From Bolinopsis microptera (taxonomy: Eukaryota > Ctenophora > Tentaculata > Lobata > Bolinopsidae): DNA of 64,000 bases. Below the pieces are notes generated by a model, which saw only the letters and a list, made by a program, of their open reading frames with translations, did no database searches and was not told where the DNA came from. The stretch covers positions 1,167,375 through 1,231,374 of the forward strand of contig NC_087072.1 in assembly GCF_026151205.1 (NCBI RefSeq), given 5' to 3'. Shown one piece after another: positions 24,942 through 35,969 of this stretch (positions within the stretch are counted from its first letter, which is position 1; every line of letters begins with the position of its first letter). The position numbers and the translations under genes are program-made.

Positions 24942-27900
24942 CTAGTTATCTACATTTAGACTTTCTTTGAAGTTGAGGGTTAGTCTGTAGATTTTATTAA
25001 TGGTGCTGGTCGAGAGTTTGATCAAACTTACGTCCTCATCGCTGAGTTTGTCCATGCAATCGGGTTGCGAGATAAACGTGGAGGCAAGATTGAAGCTACC
25101 ATTTCCGTCAATGCTGACTAGATTTCCATTGAGGCTTTGAAATCTGTCCCTTGGAACTTTCCCTAGGGGGCAGGAATGGAGCATATGATTCTCGTCTTCG
25201 ATGATTAGCTGGTTGATGTTCAGCTCGCAATAGTTACAGGTCCTTTCATCAAGTGGAGTTTTGTCGTACCTCCCCCTTTCAATTCTAAGGTGATGAGAAC
25301 TGGACCGAATCTGTGTGGTTGCCCTTCTGTCCTGGAAAGACCTAGCGTGGTTTAGATATGGCTCCCATCCAAATTCTTTTTTGACTTCACTGTAGAATGA
25401 TAGCTTTCTAGAATCTTTCACAAGAGAACCCCAGGAATCACGGAATAGTTTTCGCAGGTTCTCTGTCATCAATTCAGGGCTGCAGGAGTCCGCGAGGAAG
25501 GTTGCGTTGAGCAACGATGATGAATTCCTGTCAGGAAGGTCGATGTTGTTAAATGACTTGATAACTGATTCGATGCCTACAAACCATGACAATTTGAGGT
25601 TAATCTGCTCAGTCATTGCAGCTTTGACCAGTTGTGTTGAGGGAAGGCTCATAACTCTTTTGAAGTATTTAGTACTCAGTTTCAACATCTCAATTATAAT
25701 TGGGTATGAGCCAGTTTCTCCCCAGGCTGTAGCATTGACTGCCCTTCTGTTAATACCAAGAAGGTATTTGAGGTGACGTAGGTGCACTTGCTCCAGTTTC
25801 TGTTTTGCGATGTGGGAGACTGCATGATCAAGGTTGTGAAACTTGCTGAAGCAAGAGAGGACCTTACTGACAGTGGGTAGAACTGGGGCCCAAACTTGAC
25901 AACCGTATAGTAGAATAGGCTTGACAAGGGTGTCAAATAGTTTGTTAAGGCATGATGCGTCAATGTATCTCCGGTCTATGGTGCTTCTCAAGCTAAAGTA
26001 AGCTCCGAGTCCCTTACGGTAGAGAGAGTCAGTTGCCTGCCGAAATTTCCCTGTGCTGCTTATAATGATTCCAAGATAGCAGTAGCTGGAGACCATCTCT
26101 ATATCTCTGTCATGAATAGAAGGACGCCAGTTTGGAATGTCAGGTCCTTTACCGTTGAAGACCATGAATTTGGTTTTGGAGATGTTGATTTCCAGACCCC
26201 ATTCGATACAGTAGTCCCCAATGATCGAAAGCAACTTTTGGAGTGATTCAGGATCTAGGGCGAGGATTACTAGATCATCAGCCCACGCTAGGTGAGTCAC
26301 TGAGATACCAGCGAGAGTTGGGCAGTTCACAACGGCTTCATTGAGGAGGTCAGAAAGCTTTTTAAAGTAGACTTTGAAAAACTCGGGGCTGAGTGGATGT
26401 CCTTGTTCAGTCCCTTTGAGGATCTTGAATGCTTCACTGATTTTACCATTCATCTTGATATGACCCTCTGATTTACTGTACATGTCTTTGATGATGTCGT
26501 AGTAGCCGCCATTGACGCCATAGCAGGCTAGTTTGAACAGGAGGGCTTGTCTGCACACTAGATCAAACGCTTTTCGGAGATCAATGAACACTGCATATAT
26601 TTTATTTTTCACTTTCTTGTATTTTTCGATTGTGGACATCAGCGTGAATATATGGTCATTACATTGACTTCCTTTGGTAAAGCCTGCTTGATTAGGTGGA
26701 TCTGGATGAGAGATTTGGCGGTGAGTGACAAGCCGAGATAGCAGCATCGTGGAGAGCAGTTTCCCAATACAGCTACATACTGCTATTGCTCTATAGTTGT
26801 CAGGGTTCCTGATGCACCCTTTTTTGTGAATCGGTGTGATCACCCTTTTGCTCCAGAGGTAGGTTCCTGTCTCAAGGCACAGATTGAAGAGTTTAAGGAG
26901 GAGGGACCTCATTTTCACGTTCAAACCCTTGAGCATTTCATTGCTTATGTGGTCAAAAGCAGATGCTTTGCCGGATTTTAGTTTGCCTAGTGCAGCGTTC
27001 AGCTCACCCAGTGTAAATGCGCTGTTCAGCGACTCATTTGGGGCAGATCCCTCGGCTAGGGTGTTGGCTTCTTCGAGGAGAGCTCTTTTTGTGAGTGAGT
27101 CTACAGTTGGATGAGTGTCAGAGTAGAGCTCAGCGTAGAACTGATGGAAGGTTTTAAGTTGCTCTGAGTCAGTTTGGACTTCTTCCTTCTTGTAGCTCTT
27201 AAGCTTTTTGAAGTCTCTCCAGGATATGGTTTTACCGTTTTTAATCTTTTTGTTAAGACTATTGAAGAAGTCATCCCGTTTCTTATTGACAATCTTTCGA
27301 TATCCTCTGCAGTTAGCACGGTGTCGAGCTTTGATCCTTTGATTGTCAGGGTTATTATCGACAATCTTTATTGACCGCTTGAAGAGGCGTCGTGCGGTGT
27401 GACACTTGCCGTCAAACCATGAATCGAACTTGGGTTTTGGATTCTGGGTCTGTTTAGAGATTTCAAGCTCATTTTTAGCGGCATCATTTATAAGTTCTGT
27501 AATGTGCCTATTCAGTGCTTCGACTGCCTCATGGGTTTTTGGGGCGGATTCGGCATCTTTGGTTAGCTGGGAGATTCTTTGGATGAACTCAGGCTGTTCA
27601 AAGGAGTGTGTGAAGTTGACTAGACTGTTTTCTGTGATCCGGTAACGAAAAGGAGCTTCCTGATAATTGCTATTGGGAGCTCGACTATTCCTTTGAGGGG
27701 CTCCGTGTCCATGCCAGAGACTGAGTAGAACAGGATTGTGGTCGGAGAACAGAGTATGCTCGCCCACTGAGAGGGACTTGACACGGTGAAGAAAGGATGT
27801 TGATGCAATGAAGTAGTCCACCACGCTGTTTCCGTTCCATTTGAAGCATGTGTATTTTCCGGCAGAGTCACCAATGGTACGTCCATTAAGGATCAAGAGG

Positions 27901-28568
27901 TTTTGCGATCCACAAAGGTCAAGCAAAAGATTTTTATGTCTATTGGTGATTTTGTCCTGGCTGTTCCTATTTTGAGATATAGGTGCCACATCTGGTATAA
28001 CCATGAAGTCGGAGGGCCTGCCAGTTTCTGGAAAGAGCTCGAATTCATCCGCTCTGTCATATATCTGAAATTCAGGAGATGCCCCTATTCTGGCATTAAG
28101 GTCTCCAAGAAGTATGAGCTCATTACTGGAGTTATCCTTGATGTTGCTTATTTTTTCCTGGAGGGCATCAAAATTTGCTTCGGAGCAGTTAGTGCGGTTT
28201 TTCAATTTGCTGTTTGTAGGTGGTATGTAGCTATTGAGAACAAAGGTGTTGATATTGGTGTAGGGATCAGTAACTTTAACAATTACAATGTTCATTGAGT
28301 GGTCCGCAGTAAGTGTGAATTTCTCCAGAGAGCAATATTCCAGGATAGTGTTCCTAACCAGAGTAGTTACTCCTCCACCTTTACCAGATTTTCGGATGTC
28401 ACTATAGGATTTGTATCCTTTCAGAGACACTTCGCATCCGGTCTCTTGAAGGCAGATAATATCATTCGGACTGATGATTTTTACAAAATCGGGATCCTCG
28501 ATTTTGTTTCCGAGCAAACCATGAATGTTTGCAACATTCCAGGAAATTATACCGTTGACAAAGTTCAT
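24942..28568 (-). CDS. LINE ORF2: APE-type endonuclease and reverse transcriptase
   Basis: 1208 residues. Endonuclease (about 1-285): Asn11 in 'SWNVANIHG', Glu42 in 'CLQETGCE', Asp156/Asn158 in 'LLGDLNARIG', and 'FSDHNPVLL' with Asp276/His277. Reverse transcriptase (about 515-850): 'LKSGKASAFDHISNEML', 'NYRAIAVCSCIGKLLS', 'QAGFTKGSQCNDHIF', Asp663 in 'AVFIDLRKAFDLV', 'GTEQGHPLSPEFF', active-site box WADD (762-765), and 'GLEINISKTKFMVF'. The C-terminus carries a zinc-knuckle-like CxxC...H...C (C1111 to C1133) with 'EDENHML'. The protein would nick target DNA and copy the LINE RNA in the nucleus. The box is WADD where most LINEs have YADD or FADD. All catalytic residues are present, so it may be functional. 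Clade not assigned (CR1/Rex1-like is one possibility). Confidence 0.93.
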   Translation of the reverse strand: MNFVNGIISWNVANIHGLLGNKIEDPDFVKIISPNDIICLQETGCEVSLKGYKSYSDIRKSGKGGGVTTLVRNTILEYCSLEKFTLTADHSMNIVIVKVTDPYTNINTFVLNSYIPPTNSKLKNRTNCSEANFDALQEKISNIKDNSSNELILLGDLNARIGASPEFQIYDRADEFELFPETGRPSDFMVIPDVAPISQNRNSQDKITNRHKNLLLDLCGSQNLLILNGRTIGDSAGKYTCFKWNGNSVVDYFIASTSFLHRVKSLSVGEHTLFSDHNPVLLSLWHGHGAPQRNSRAPNSNYQEAPFRYRITENSLVNFTHSFEQPEFIQRISQLTKDAESAPKTHEAVEALNRHITELINDAAKNELEISKQTQNPKPKFDSWFDGKCHTARRLFKRSIKIVDNNPDNQRIKARHRANCRGYRKIVNKKRDDFFNSLNKKIKNGKTISWRDFKKLKSYKKEEVQTDSEQLKTFHQFYAELYSDTHPTVDSLTKRALLEEANTLAEGSAPNESLNSAFTLGELNAALGKLKSGKASAFDHISNEMLKGLNVKMRSLLLKLFNLCLETGTYLWSKRVITPIHKKGCIRNPDNYRAIAVCSCIGKLLSTMLLSRLVTHRQISHPDPPNQAGFTKGSQCNDHIFTLMSTIEKYKKVKNKIYAVFIDLRKAFDLVCRQALLFKLACYGVNGGYYDIIKDMYSKSEGHIKMNGKISEAFKILKGTEQGHPLSPEFFKVYFKKLSDLLNEAVVNCPTLAGISVTHLAWADDLVILALDPESLQKLLSIIGDYCIEWGLEINISKTKFMVFNGKGPDIPNWRPSIHDRDIEMVSSYCYLGIIISSTGKFRQATDSLYRKGLGAYFSLRSTIDRRYIDASCLNKLFDTLVKPILLYGCQVWAPVLPTVSKVLSCFSKFHNLDHAVSHIAKQKLEQVHLRHLKYLLGINRRAVNATAWGETGSYPIIIEMLKLSTKYFKRVMSLPSTQLVKAAMTEQINLKLSWFVGIESVIKSFNNIDLPDRNSSSLLNATFLADSCSPELMTENLRKLFRDSWGSLVKDSRKLSFYSEVKKEFGWEPYLNHARSFQDRRATTQIRSSSHHLRIERGRYDKTPLDERTCNYCELNINQLIIEDENHMLHSCPLGKVPRDRFQSLNGNLVSIDGNGSFNLASTFISQPDCMDKLSDEDVSLIKLSTSTINKIYRLTLNFKESLNVDN

Positions 28569-28658
28569 CAGTCAACTTGTATAAAGGATGAGAGAGGCAA
28601 GAGGAGAAGGAGAAAAGGAGGGAGGGGACTAGATAAGCTGAGAATGAGAGACTAGTAC

Positions 28659-31322
28659 TCAGGTGCGGTCTCTGCTAAATGTACTGTTGAGGCTTGTCTT
28701 GAAGTTGCCCATGATTACTCTGATACCTCTGTCATTCAGATGAGGTTGATCTGGGACAAACAAATAGTCGTGTGGGATATCTGATCCCCCCGAGTAGAAG
28801 TTGTTGTTTCTGTTTTCCCTTGATCTCATCCAGAAATCAGCTTTCTCACTGTCACCTTTAAGATTTCTGATTGCTTCAGTGATGAGTCGACTACTCTTAC
28901 TCCATTCCTCTCCAGGATGGTCGCGGAGAAAGGGATGCGAGATGAAAAGTTGGCAGTGTTGCGAAGTCTGTCTAAGTATCTTTTCGGTAGACTTTATTAG
29001 TGATCCCACCACGGAGTCAGGCTCGGTACCATCTATGATGTCCTGAGTACCAAGGTGAGCGTACACTGCATCTGGGTTGAGATTGGAAATCTGTTCGACC
29101 GTTGATTCGAGACTTGAGTGAAGGTCTTTCAGGCTCCGTTTGTAAATTACAGAGACGTTGTATCTTTTCGGAAACTCTTCAGGTTTAAAGCTTCTCATGG
29201 TTGAGTCACAGAGGAGAACTATTTTCTTTTGGCTTGGAACAGGCCGGTTACTTGCTCTTTTTGGTCTATCTGCCCGGAAGACACCTGTTCTCTTGTCTCT
29301 CTGTCTGGGTTCTATACCCTCTCTCCTGTAGGAGGGTCGTCCCTGATTTGGTGATAGCCCAGGGGTGTCCCTGTTGGTCCTCGTGTCAGCCGGAGACCTG
29401 GGGATATGTCTCACATGGTCTTGGCTAGCATTTGCACCTGGGTCTAACTGGCTGATACTGAGGATTTCTTGAAAATTAGGGGTCGAAATGATGTTATGGA
29501 TTTCGTTGATTTTGTCACTCTCTTCCCTTTTGAAAACGCTCTGACGCCAGACATCCAGATCTTTCTTTACAGTCATAGTGTCTTTTAGGGTTTGTGTCAG
29601 CCCTTTTAGACCTTTTTCTGATTTTTCGAGGAGCAGACTGGTGTCTTGGGTAGCTTTTGTCAGGCTTTTAAGGAGATCAGTGCCACTTGAACAATTTCTT
29701 GCTATTTGACAGTCTCCAGTCGATTTGGCTCCAGAGGTCTTTTCTGTTATCGTGAGCTTTAGCTCTTTCATATCATTTTTAATTTCAGTAAGAATAGAGC
29801 TGATTGACACATTGGATCTTTCCATCACTTCCAGTCTATTCTGCACATCGTTGAGTTGCTCAGATGTAGCACTGCTGCTAGCAGCGGAGAGTTGATTAGG
29901 GTTCTTCAGATGTTGAGTGATCCTCTTTTTTCTGATTTTTGAGCTTCCTTCACTGCTCAGTTTGAGGAATCCGAGCTCCTTTGTGAGTTCATTTTCTGTA
30001 GCTGATTCGAGTGATTTAATGTAAGTTTCAAGTCCTTGAAAGCTTAGATCAGTCTTGGTGTCAGCTTGTTGTCTTTTCCTCTTAGTTTTGGATGCTTGCT
30101 GTGTAGAGGAGTGTTTATCCAGTTTTGATCTCAGGAAATCCTTAGCGTTGGGCAGTGAGCTGGTAAAACAGAACTCAGTAGGAGATACAACGCTGTTTGG
30201 AACCGGGGCAGTTTCAGAGAGTGGCGGTTCAGGGGAGTATAAGAACTCTCCACTTTTGTCGCATGACTGGTCTGAGTCCCTAGTTAAGTATCTGCATAGT
30301 CTCTGTCTTAACAAGGCTACAACACCATTATTTTCCTGGTTACATGCAGTAAGCTCCTCTTTCGCGTCTTTAAGTTTCATCTTAGTTACTATTACACTTA
30401 CAGCGGCATAGCTGGGGGGTGAGTAAGGGTCTGCTAAGAGAGTTTCTGTTCTTGTTTTCATATCGTTCAGGGAGTCGCTACTAGATGTGGATTGATCCAT
30501 GGCATCCAGTATCAAAGTAAAGTCAGCTGGGGTAAGCTTGTCCAATATTTGTTGGTATATATGAACTTGACCCATTCTGTAACTTAGGGTATTGCAGAAT
30601 CTTGATGATCTGATACTCTCATTGGGAATATCGGTACTGTCCCATAACAACGTTCCGTCAGTATCTATTTTCGAGCGAAAAAAGATAAGTCTGTAAGATG
30701 GTCTTGCATCGTTATTTAGAGAGTTACTGAGTCCTACTCCTGACCGGACTTGGTAGCGTTTGAGTGCATCTTTGGACAAGAAAACCGCTCCCCCATGATC
30801 CGGAGACAGCCTTCCTGCATCTACCTTACCACGCAAAGATCCGGAGTGTGACTTGGGTATAACATCGATCGCATTCTGTTGACCCAGGCAGAGGATTACC
30901 ATAACGGAGTTGTCCTCTGCGTATGAATCAAGGTCGGATGGGAAAACCGTTGATTCTGGTGTGTGTTCGTTCATTCTAATTTTTTCGACCACACAGCTGT
31001 TGAGTGAGGGGTTCTCGTCGATGCGATGATCGCTGATGATTTGATTCATGCACTGAAGTAGGATAGGTACTTCCTTGAACTCCTTGGCATCATATGTGTC
31101 CCATGAGTTGCATGGGTAGTAACGAGAGCTGAACAAACAAAACTCCCGTTGGTGGATCCCATATTTCCTGAAGGATACTTCACTGTCTGTCGACCAGTAT
31201 AGGATATTCGCAGGCTCTGTTGGGAAGAGAGATTTGCAATGGAAAATGTCACGACAAAGCTCGGCAGAGTCACCTCCTGGACTGACTGAGGTGTATCCTG
31301 GAGATGATGAGAGATTTCTCAT
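28659..31322 (-). CDS. LINE ORF1: AlkB-like, SAP-like, coiled-coil and SGNH-hydrolase-like domains
   Basis: 887 residues. Residues about 60-217 follow the AlkB (2OG-Fe(II) dioxygenase) layout: 'LNSCVVEKIRMNEH', 'VFPSDLDSY' where AlkB has F-H-S-D-D-E, 'NSVMVILCLG', and a terminal 'RPSYRLIFFR' like AlkB's R-x-S-x-T-F-R. The iron-binding first His is replaced by Pro128 and no clear second His is seen, so catalysis is unlikely. Residues 315-346 ('MKLKDAKEELTACNQENNGV') and 441-473 look like SAP (nucleic-acid-binding) motifs. Residues about 485-600 are coiled-coil-prone. Residues 700-880 resemble an SGNH esterase: 'VLLCDSTMRSF' (Ser707), 'HLGTQDI' (758-761 GTQD), 'DQPHLNDRG' (Asp858, His861). Esterase-bearing ORF1 proteins are known in CR1-like LINEs; the AlkB-like part is my inference from motif order. 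The start ATG at 31322 follows 'gtcataaga'. Confidence 0.8.
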   Translation of the reverse strand: MRNLSSSPGYTSVSPGGDSAELCRDIFHCKSLFPTEPANILYWSTDSEVSFRKYGIHQREFCLFSSRYYPCNSWDTYDAKEFKEVPILLQCMNQIISDHRIDENPSLNSCVVEKIRMNEHTPESTVFPSDLDSYAEDNSVMVILCLGQQNAIDVIPKSHSGSLRGKVDAGRLSPDHGGAVFLSKDALKRYQVRSGVGLSNSLNNDARPSYRLIFFRSKIDTDGTLLWDSTDIPNESIRSSRFCNTLSYRMGQVHIYQQILDKLTPADFTLILDAMDQSTSSSDSLNDMKTRTETLLADPYSPPSYAAVSVIVTKMKLKDAKEELTACNQENNGVVALLRQRLCRYLTRDSDQSCDKSGEFLYSPEPPLSETAPVPNSVVSPTEFCFTSSLPNAKDFLRSKLDKHSSTQQASKTKRKRQQADTKTDLSFQGLETYIKSLESATENELTKELGFLKLSSEGSSKIRKKRITQHLKNPNQLSAASSSATSEQLNDVQNRLEVMERSNVSISSILTEIKNDMKELKLTITEKTSGAKSTGDCQIARNCSSGTDLLKSLTKATQDTSLLLEKSEKGLKGLTQTLKDTMTVKKDLDVWRQSVFKREESDKINEIHNIISTPNFQEILSISQLDPGANASQDHVRHIPRSPADTRTNRDTPGLSPNQGRPSYRREGIEPRQRDKRTGVFRADRPKRASNRPVPSQKKIVLLCDSTMRSFKPEEFPKRYNVSVIYKRSLKDLHSSLESTVEQISNLNPDAVYAHLGTQDIIDGTEPDSVVGSLIKSTEKILRQTSQHCQLFISHPFLRDHPGEEWSKSSRLITEAIRNLKGDSEKADFWMRSRENRNNNFYSGGSDIPHDYLFVPDQPHLNDRGIRVIMGNFKTSLNSTFSRDRT

Positions 31323-31559
31323 TCTTATGACGGGGTCGTTTAGCCCTGTTATGATCGGTAACGTATTCAGCCGTCTGACGGATGTTATCTCATCACAGAA
31401 GTTGAGATGATCATCTGTTGGTGTTAGTCTGCGGCGTAGGTCTTCTTCTGATGAAAAACTGTAAAGCGCCCGCTAGTGGATATAATACATATCCTACTCG
31501 CCTCACGGGCGTAATTCCGCATAGCACTCGGGCCCAACGGGCCCTCCGGGCTATATATA

Positions 31560-31860
31560 CTAGCAGGAACCCGTATAACCCTAAAATGGTGTCAAGACTC
31601 GAGAGACTTAAATAATTATTGCCTATTTAATTCGCGTTTTTGACACCACTTGGGAGTCCAAATTTTGGGCACTAAAATTCTTATTCCTTGGCCAATTTTT
31701 TATGTTTTCATGCTGATTTGAAGGCCATTAAAGCATTTGACCCAGTCAAAAAAGTTTCAATTGTATATCTTTTACGGTTTTTGCGGAACGTCGCGTTAAA
31801 GTTGGTGCCGTGGTGTCAGTAAAATGGCACGGATCCATATATATACATATATATCGTCTC
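31560..31860. repeat. PLE-associated terminal repeat (pLTR-like), copy 2
   Basis: Same family as 22685-22982: from 'ctagcaggaacccgtataac' to 'ggcacggatccatatatata', then 'cgtctcgctttatatata'. The following stretch 31900-31995 ('cgaagatctaatcaacaccg') is the complement of 23000-23055. Confidence 0.75.
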
Positions 31861-32008
31861 GCTTTATATATAAAGTTTTAATACTTTCAACACTACTATA
31901 TAACAAATAATATGAGATAACGATGTTTAATAAAATGATACAAAGAATTTCGAAGATCTAATCAACACCGACTTTTAATGTGTAGGAGTACAGCAACGAA
32001 ATATATAT

Positions 32009-33550
32009 ATACGCTTGTGCTTATGCAGATACAGCCATCGACAAGATAGACAGAGATGTCATGGAAGGGACTTGGAGCCACCCTCCTCTCCTATGGGCCA
32101 GATACCGCGATGATGTGTATGTCCCTTGGACCCATGGACAGGAAATGCTCGAGGAATTCCACTTATGGCTCAATTCTAGAATGCCAGGCATAAAATTCAC
32201 GTTGAAAGCTTCATTAGAGGGCACTGAATTCTTAGACACTTTTATATACATGAAAGCAGGCCAACTACATACCAAACCTTACAGTAAGCCATGTGATGAC
32301 CATGCCTTCCTAGTTCCCACCTCTTGCCATCCTACACATACCATAAAAAACATACCTTATAGCACTGCACTTAGAATCTTTAAACTTACTTCTGAGCATG
32401 ATGAGTACATACAAGCACGAGCACAATACACAAGCTATCTTGTGGCAAGAGGTTATAGCAATAACTTAATTAACCAGGCCTTTAATAAAGTGGAAACCAA
32501 GAGCAGGCTCTCCTACTATCAACAACAGAGACATAAGGAAGCAGTTCTAACGAGCTCTTCTCAAACACAAGGATATAACTTGTGAACTCGGCTAGTATAT
32601 ATGAAACATTTGTCATGGAGTTGTAGAGGGAGTTATGTGCCTCGCCGGGCTAAAGTAGTGGATGACCTTGCTGTACGGCAAGTTAAACAAGGATCTGAAA
32701 CTACTAGGTTCCGTACAGACTCAACTCTGCACCCGTGTCAATATGTTCATTATATGCAAGCCTCTTGATTTATAAGGAGGATGACAGTAGCAAAGGGAGA
32801 CTCATTCCCCTTGTAACAGATTTCAACCCAGGTCTCCCCAACATAGGACGGATACTTAACTCCCACAAGCACATCCTCCGTCTAGATCTCGAGCTTTGCA
32901 AGGTGATTGACCCTGATGGTATTTTCACCTCTTTTAGAGGGACAAAAACACTTCATGAGATTCTTATTCATAGCAAACTCCCTCCTGTTGAAGAGCCAGC
33001 TGTAGAAGATCCAGGCCACGCCTCTCCAGACACAGCTGAGGATTCTGATTCTGGAGGTTGCTTCCCTTGTGCTAAGAAATGTGATCTCTGCAAAAACTTC
33101 CTGAAACCATCAACCACAATCGGCAGTTTCCACACCAACCAAGTATTCAGTATCAAAGGACGATTGGACTGTGATACCAAAAATGTTGTGTACATAGTTA
33201 ATGATAATATTTGTAAGTTAAGTTATATAGGATGTACTTCAGACTCTTTAAAGGTTAGATTTAGGAACCATAAATCCCACATTAAAACTCAAAGAAGGAC
33301 TTGTGAACTTTCCTGCCATTTTATAGATAATGAGATTTTGCACAATCTTGACCGCACAACCACTAAGTTGTTTACCAGTACTTTAAGTAAGGACATTAAT
33401 GTTTCTATTATAGAGCAAGTTGACGTTGGGAATTTTGAGCAATGTGCCCAGGATAGACTAAGTATTTGTAAACAAAGGGAGAACTTTTGGCAAAACCAGC
33501 TTAAAACTTTAAAGCACTTTGGAGGGATGAACGTTAGAGAAGAAAGATGA
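32009..33550 (+). pseudogene. Penelope-like element, 5'-truncated, frameshifted
   Basis: Coding similarity starts abruptly after an (AT)n stretch with 'YACAYADTAIDKID' and reaches the palm box 'ARYRDDVYVPW' (YRDD). It continues through 'GTEFLDTFIYMKAGQLHTKP' and 'RGYSNNLINQAFNKV' to a stop at 32583-32585. After frame changes near 32.6-32.75 kb it resumes with 'KGRLIPLVTDFNPGLPNIG', a CxxC pair in 'CDLCKNF', and the GIY-YIG domain 'NVVYIVNDNICKLSYIGCTS' with 'RFRNHKSHIKTQ', ending 'FGGMNVREER' at 33550. PLE reverse transcriptases prime at nicked DNA; this copy lacks the N-terminal half and is inactive. Confidence 0.85.
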
Positions 33551-34640
33551 TTTTCTTCTTGCATATTTTATTTTCTCACCTCTACCACTCATTTGGGATT
33601 TCTACCCACCATAACTTGAATTGCTGAGTTACATAAATTTCTAAAATTTAAAATTTCTTCTATTTGATTGATTGATGGATTGATATTTTGAATAAATTTA
33701 CTAACATGTCTTTATATCAGGATGACTGTAAAGGTACATTTTACCGACATTTGAAGTCAAGGCGTTGTTTTACTGATAGTTGTGGCTAACTAATAATATA
33801 TATATATATATATATCCACGCAGCCTAGCGGTCGGAAATTTATATCGCCCGCGCAGAGCTGCGCGGCGATATAATATAATATGTCCACAAGGGCGCACAG
33901 CCCGAGGACGACATAGGAATACAAGGAATAAAGGGAATACAAGGAATACACGGAATACAATTAATTTAAAATCTTAAGCTACAATAGTAACTATTAAGAT
34001 AATAACAATATCATAAGATTTGAATTTATTATATTAATATAACTTAAACTAAAGTGAAAAATAAAGATTTTGACAAAAAATATTTTGTTTACAGTCGCCT
34101 TGGTAATGCTGTAATGCTTGAGCCAGGCCACTTTGCACTCGTTGTTGCGCGAAAAGAAACAAAAGCGCTGGTACAGTGATTTTCAGTGTTCATGTACTGG
34201 CCAGAGAGTCGACGAATTTCTTGGCCTTCCAACAACAAAAGAACCTGAACTTAGACTGGTACAGAGGCTTAGCGCCACTCCTTACGATTGACCCGGCCCA
34301 TCTTTCTCCGCCGATCATACTTCAGCTTTTCATCTTAAAACTAAAAATCACGTTGAACCAGCTGCAAAAAACACTCAAACGTTATTTTTTTATTTATCTC
34401 AACACTTATTTTACTTCGGACATTCCAACAGGCACATTGTTACACAAGTGTGTAACCAGCCAATTACAGGAAGCCGAAGGATTCAATTATACATTAGGCC
34501 AGTGACGGTTAAGGTAGTGTGTACCATACTTTCTTCGCCCGAGACTTTGCTATAAAACCACCCAAAGAAAACTTCCTTATACACAACAGTATCAAAAGTC
34601 GTCTTCCTTCACAATCCACAAGACCAATGGGTAGCAAAAT
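33551..34640 (+). other. Unrecognised segment between PLE and LINE tail
   Basis: It holds a hairpin at 33840-33873 ('tatatcgcccgcgcagagct' with its partner) and an imperfect run of 'ggaatacaag' units (33915-33960). A short frame encodes 'RLGNAVMLEPGHFALVVARK' near 34093-34160, which is also open in the mirrored arm (51254-51484). I do not recognise the protein; it may be the middle of the LINE whose C-terminus follows. Confidence 0.4.
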
Positions 34641-35005
34641 ATGCACCCCTCATGTCATATCAAAATCGATAAAAATGTATTTCAAAGAGTCTCTTTTCAG
34701 AAACTAGATTTCTGCCGCAATCTAAAATCAAACTTTGGGAAAGAGTGTTACCTAGATCACGTGATTAAGTATAACGGCAGGGTAAATACCACCAGACTCC
34801 GCATAAGACATGCACACCGACTGGAGGTTGAATTAGGTAGATATAAGTACTTAGTACATATAACAAAACTCCTCGTGAAGATCGAATATGTTCATGGTGC
34901 AACATTATCTTTAGCGCCAATATTGTCGAAAATGAAGAACATCTCTTAAACCACTGTGATATTAACGCTGTCGCTAGACGGAACATCCTAAATAAGATTA
35001 ACATG
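34641..35005 (+). pseudogene. LINE C-terminal fragment with zinc-knuckle region
   Basis: 'YNGRVNTTRLRIRHAHRLEV' and 'ELGRYK' match the region before the knuckle of the 1208-aa LINE ORF2 ('LRIERGRYDKTP'). After a frameshift near 34865 comes 'KTPREDRICSWCN' and 'IVENEEHLLNHC', the CxxC...H...C pattern. It is a separate, decayed LINE. Confidence 0.75.
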
Positions 35006-35631
35006 GTGGCATCGAAGTCGAGCGTCAGCACCCCAAACTCAACAATTCACACCATATTTCCTGAAACAAACCTACTACCTAGTCAAGCTCATCTCCAATC
35101 ATAATGGTTTCTTTACATCACTGACTTACGAGTGGCAGATACATCTTTCGAGAATTGTCGCCAGGTAGTGGTACATTACCAACTGTTTCAACAACCGTAA
35201 AAAGTTCTTGGAGTCAGTAAACGTCGATTCTTGTAGTAACACGTAACGAACGTTCCGCGCCATAATCGTACATCTACTACATTTTTTAACACTATTCTTC
35301 GAGCGCCGTTGCCTACAAAACTACACTCATCGAGCAATGGTACCCTATGCAAATGGCGATATAACAAAGTTTATCAAATAAAAGATTTAATATAGTCAAA
35401 TTCTATTTATATTTGTGAATATTATTATTACCATTATGGAGGGGAGCGAGTTATAATACTATAACTTTAAACTTTATATGAAACTTACCACTGCGTGCAG
35501 GAGAGAAGAGTATGTGAAGCATTAATAAGAGAAATATGGACATTGTTCTGTAGAAAAAGATATTTCAATTAGCTCCAATTTCACAAAGCAGCTTTAAAAT
35601 TATACGATTCACGAACACTGCTTGTATTTTG

Positions 35632-35969
<338 letters not shown>

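Larger units (their letters stand above)
24015..31500 (-). mobile_element. Two-ORF LINE (apparently near full length)
   Basis: On the minus strand: a short 5' leader, ORF1 (31322-28659), a 90-bp spacer, ORF2 (28568-24942), and a 3' region of about 0.9 kb ending in 'atgttcaaaaaaaaatgttc'. Both frames are long and uninterrupted, which suggests a young copy. The exact 5' end is uncertain (31.4-31.5 kb). Copies of its 3' end also occur at 61.3-61.5 and 62.15-62.32 kb. Confidence 0.88.

Noticed and set aside
31440-31475. CTGATGA followed by AAA-rich sequence, as a hammerhead ribozyme core
   Set aside because: No stem II or GAAA-stem III arrangement could be drawn around it.
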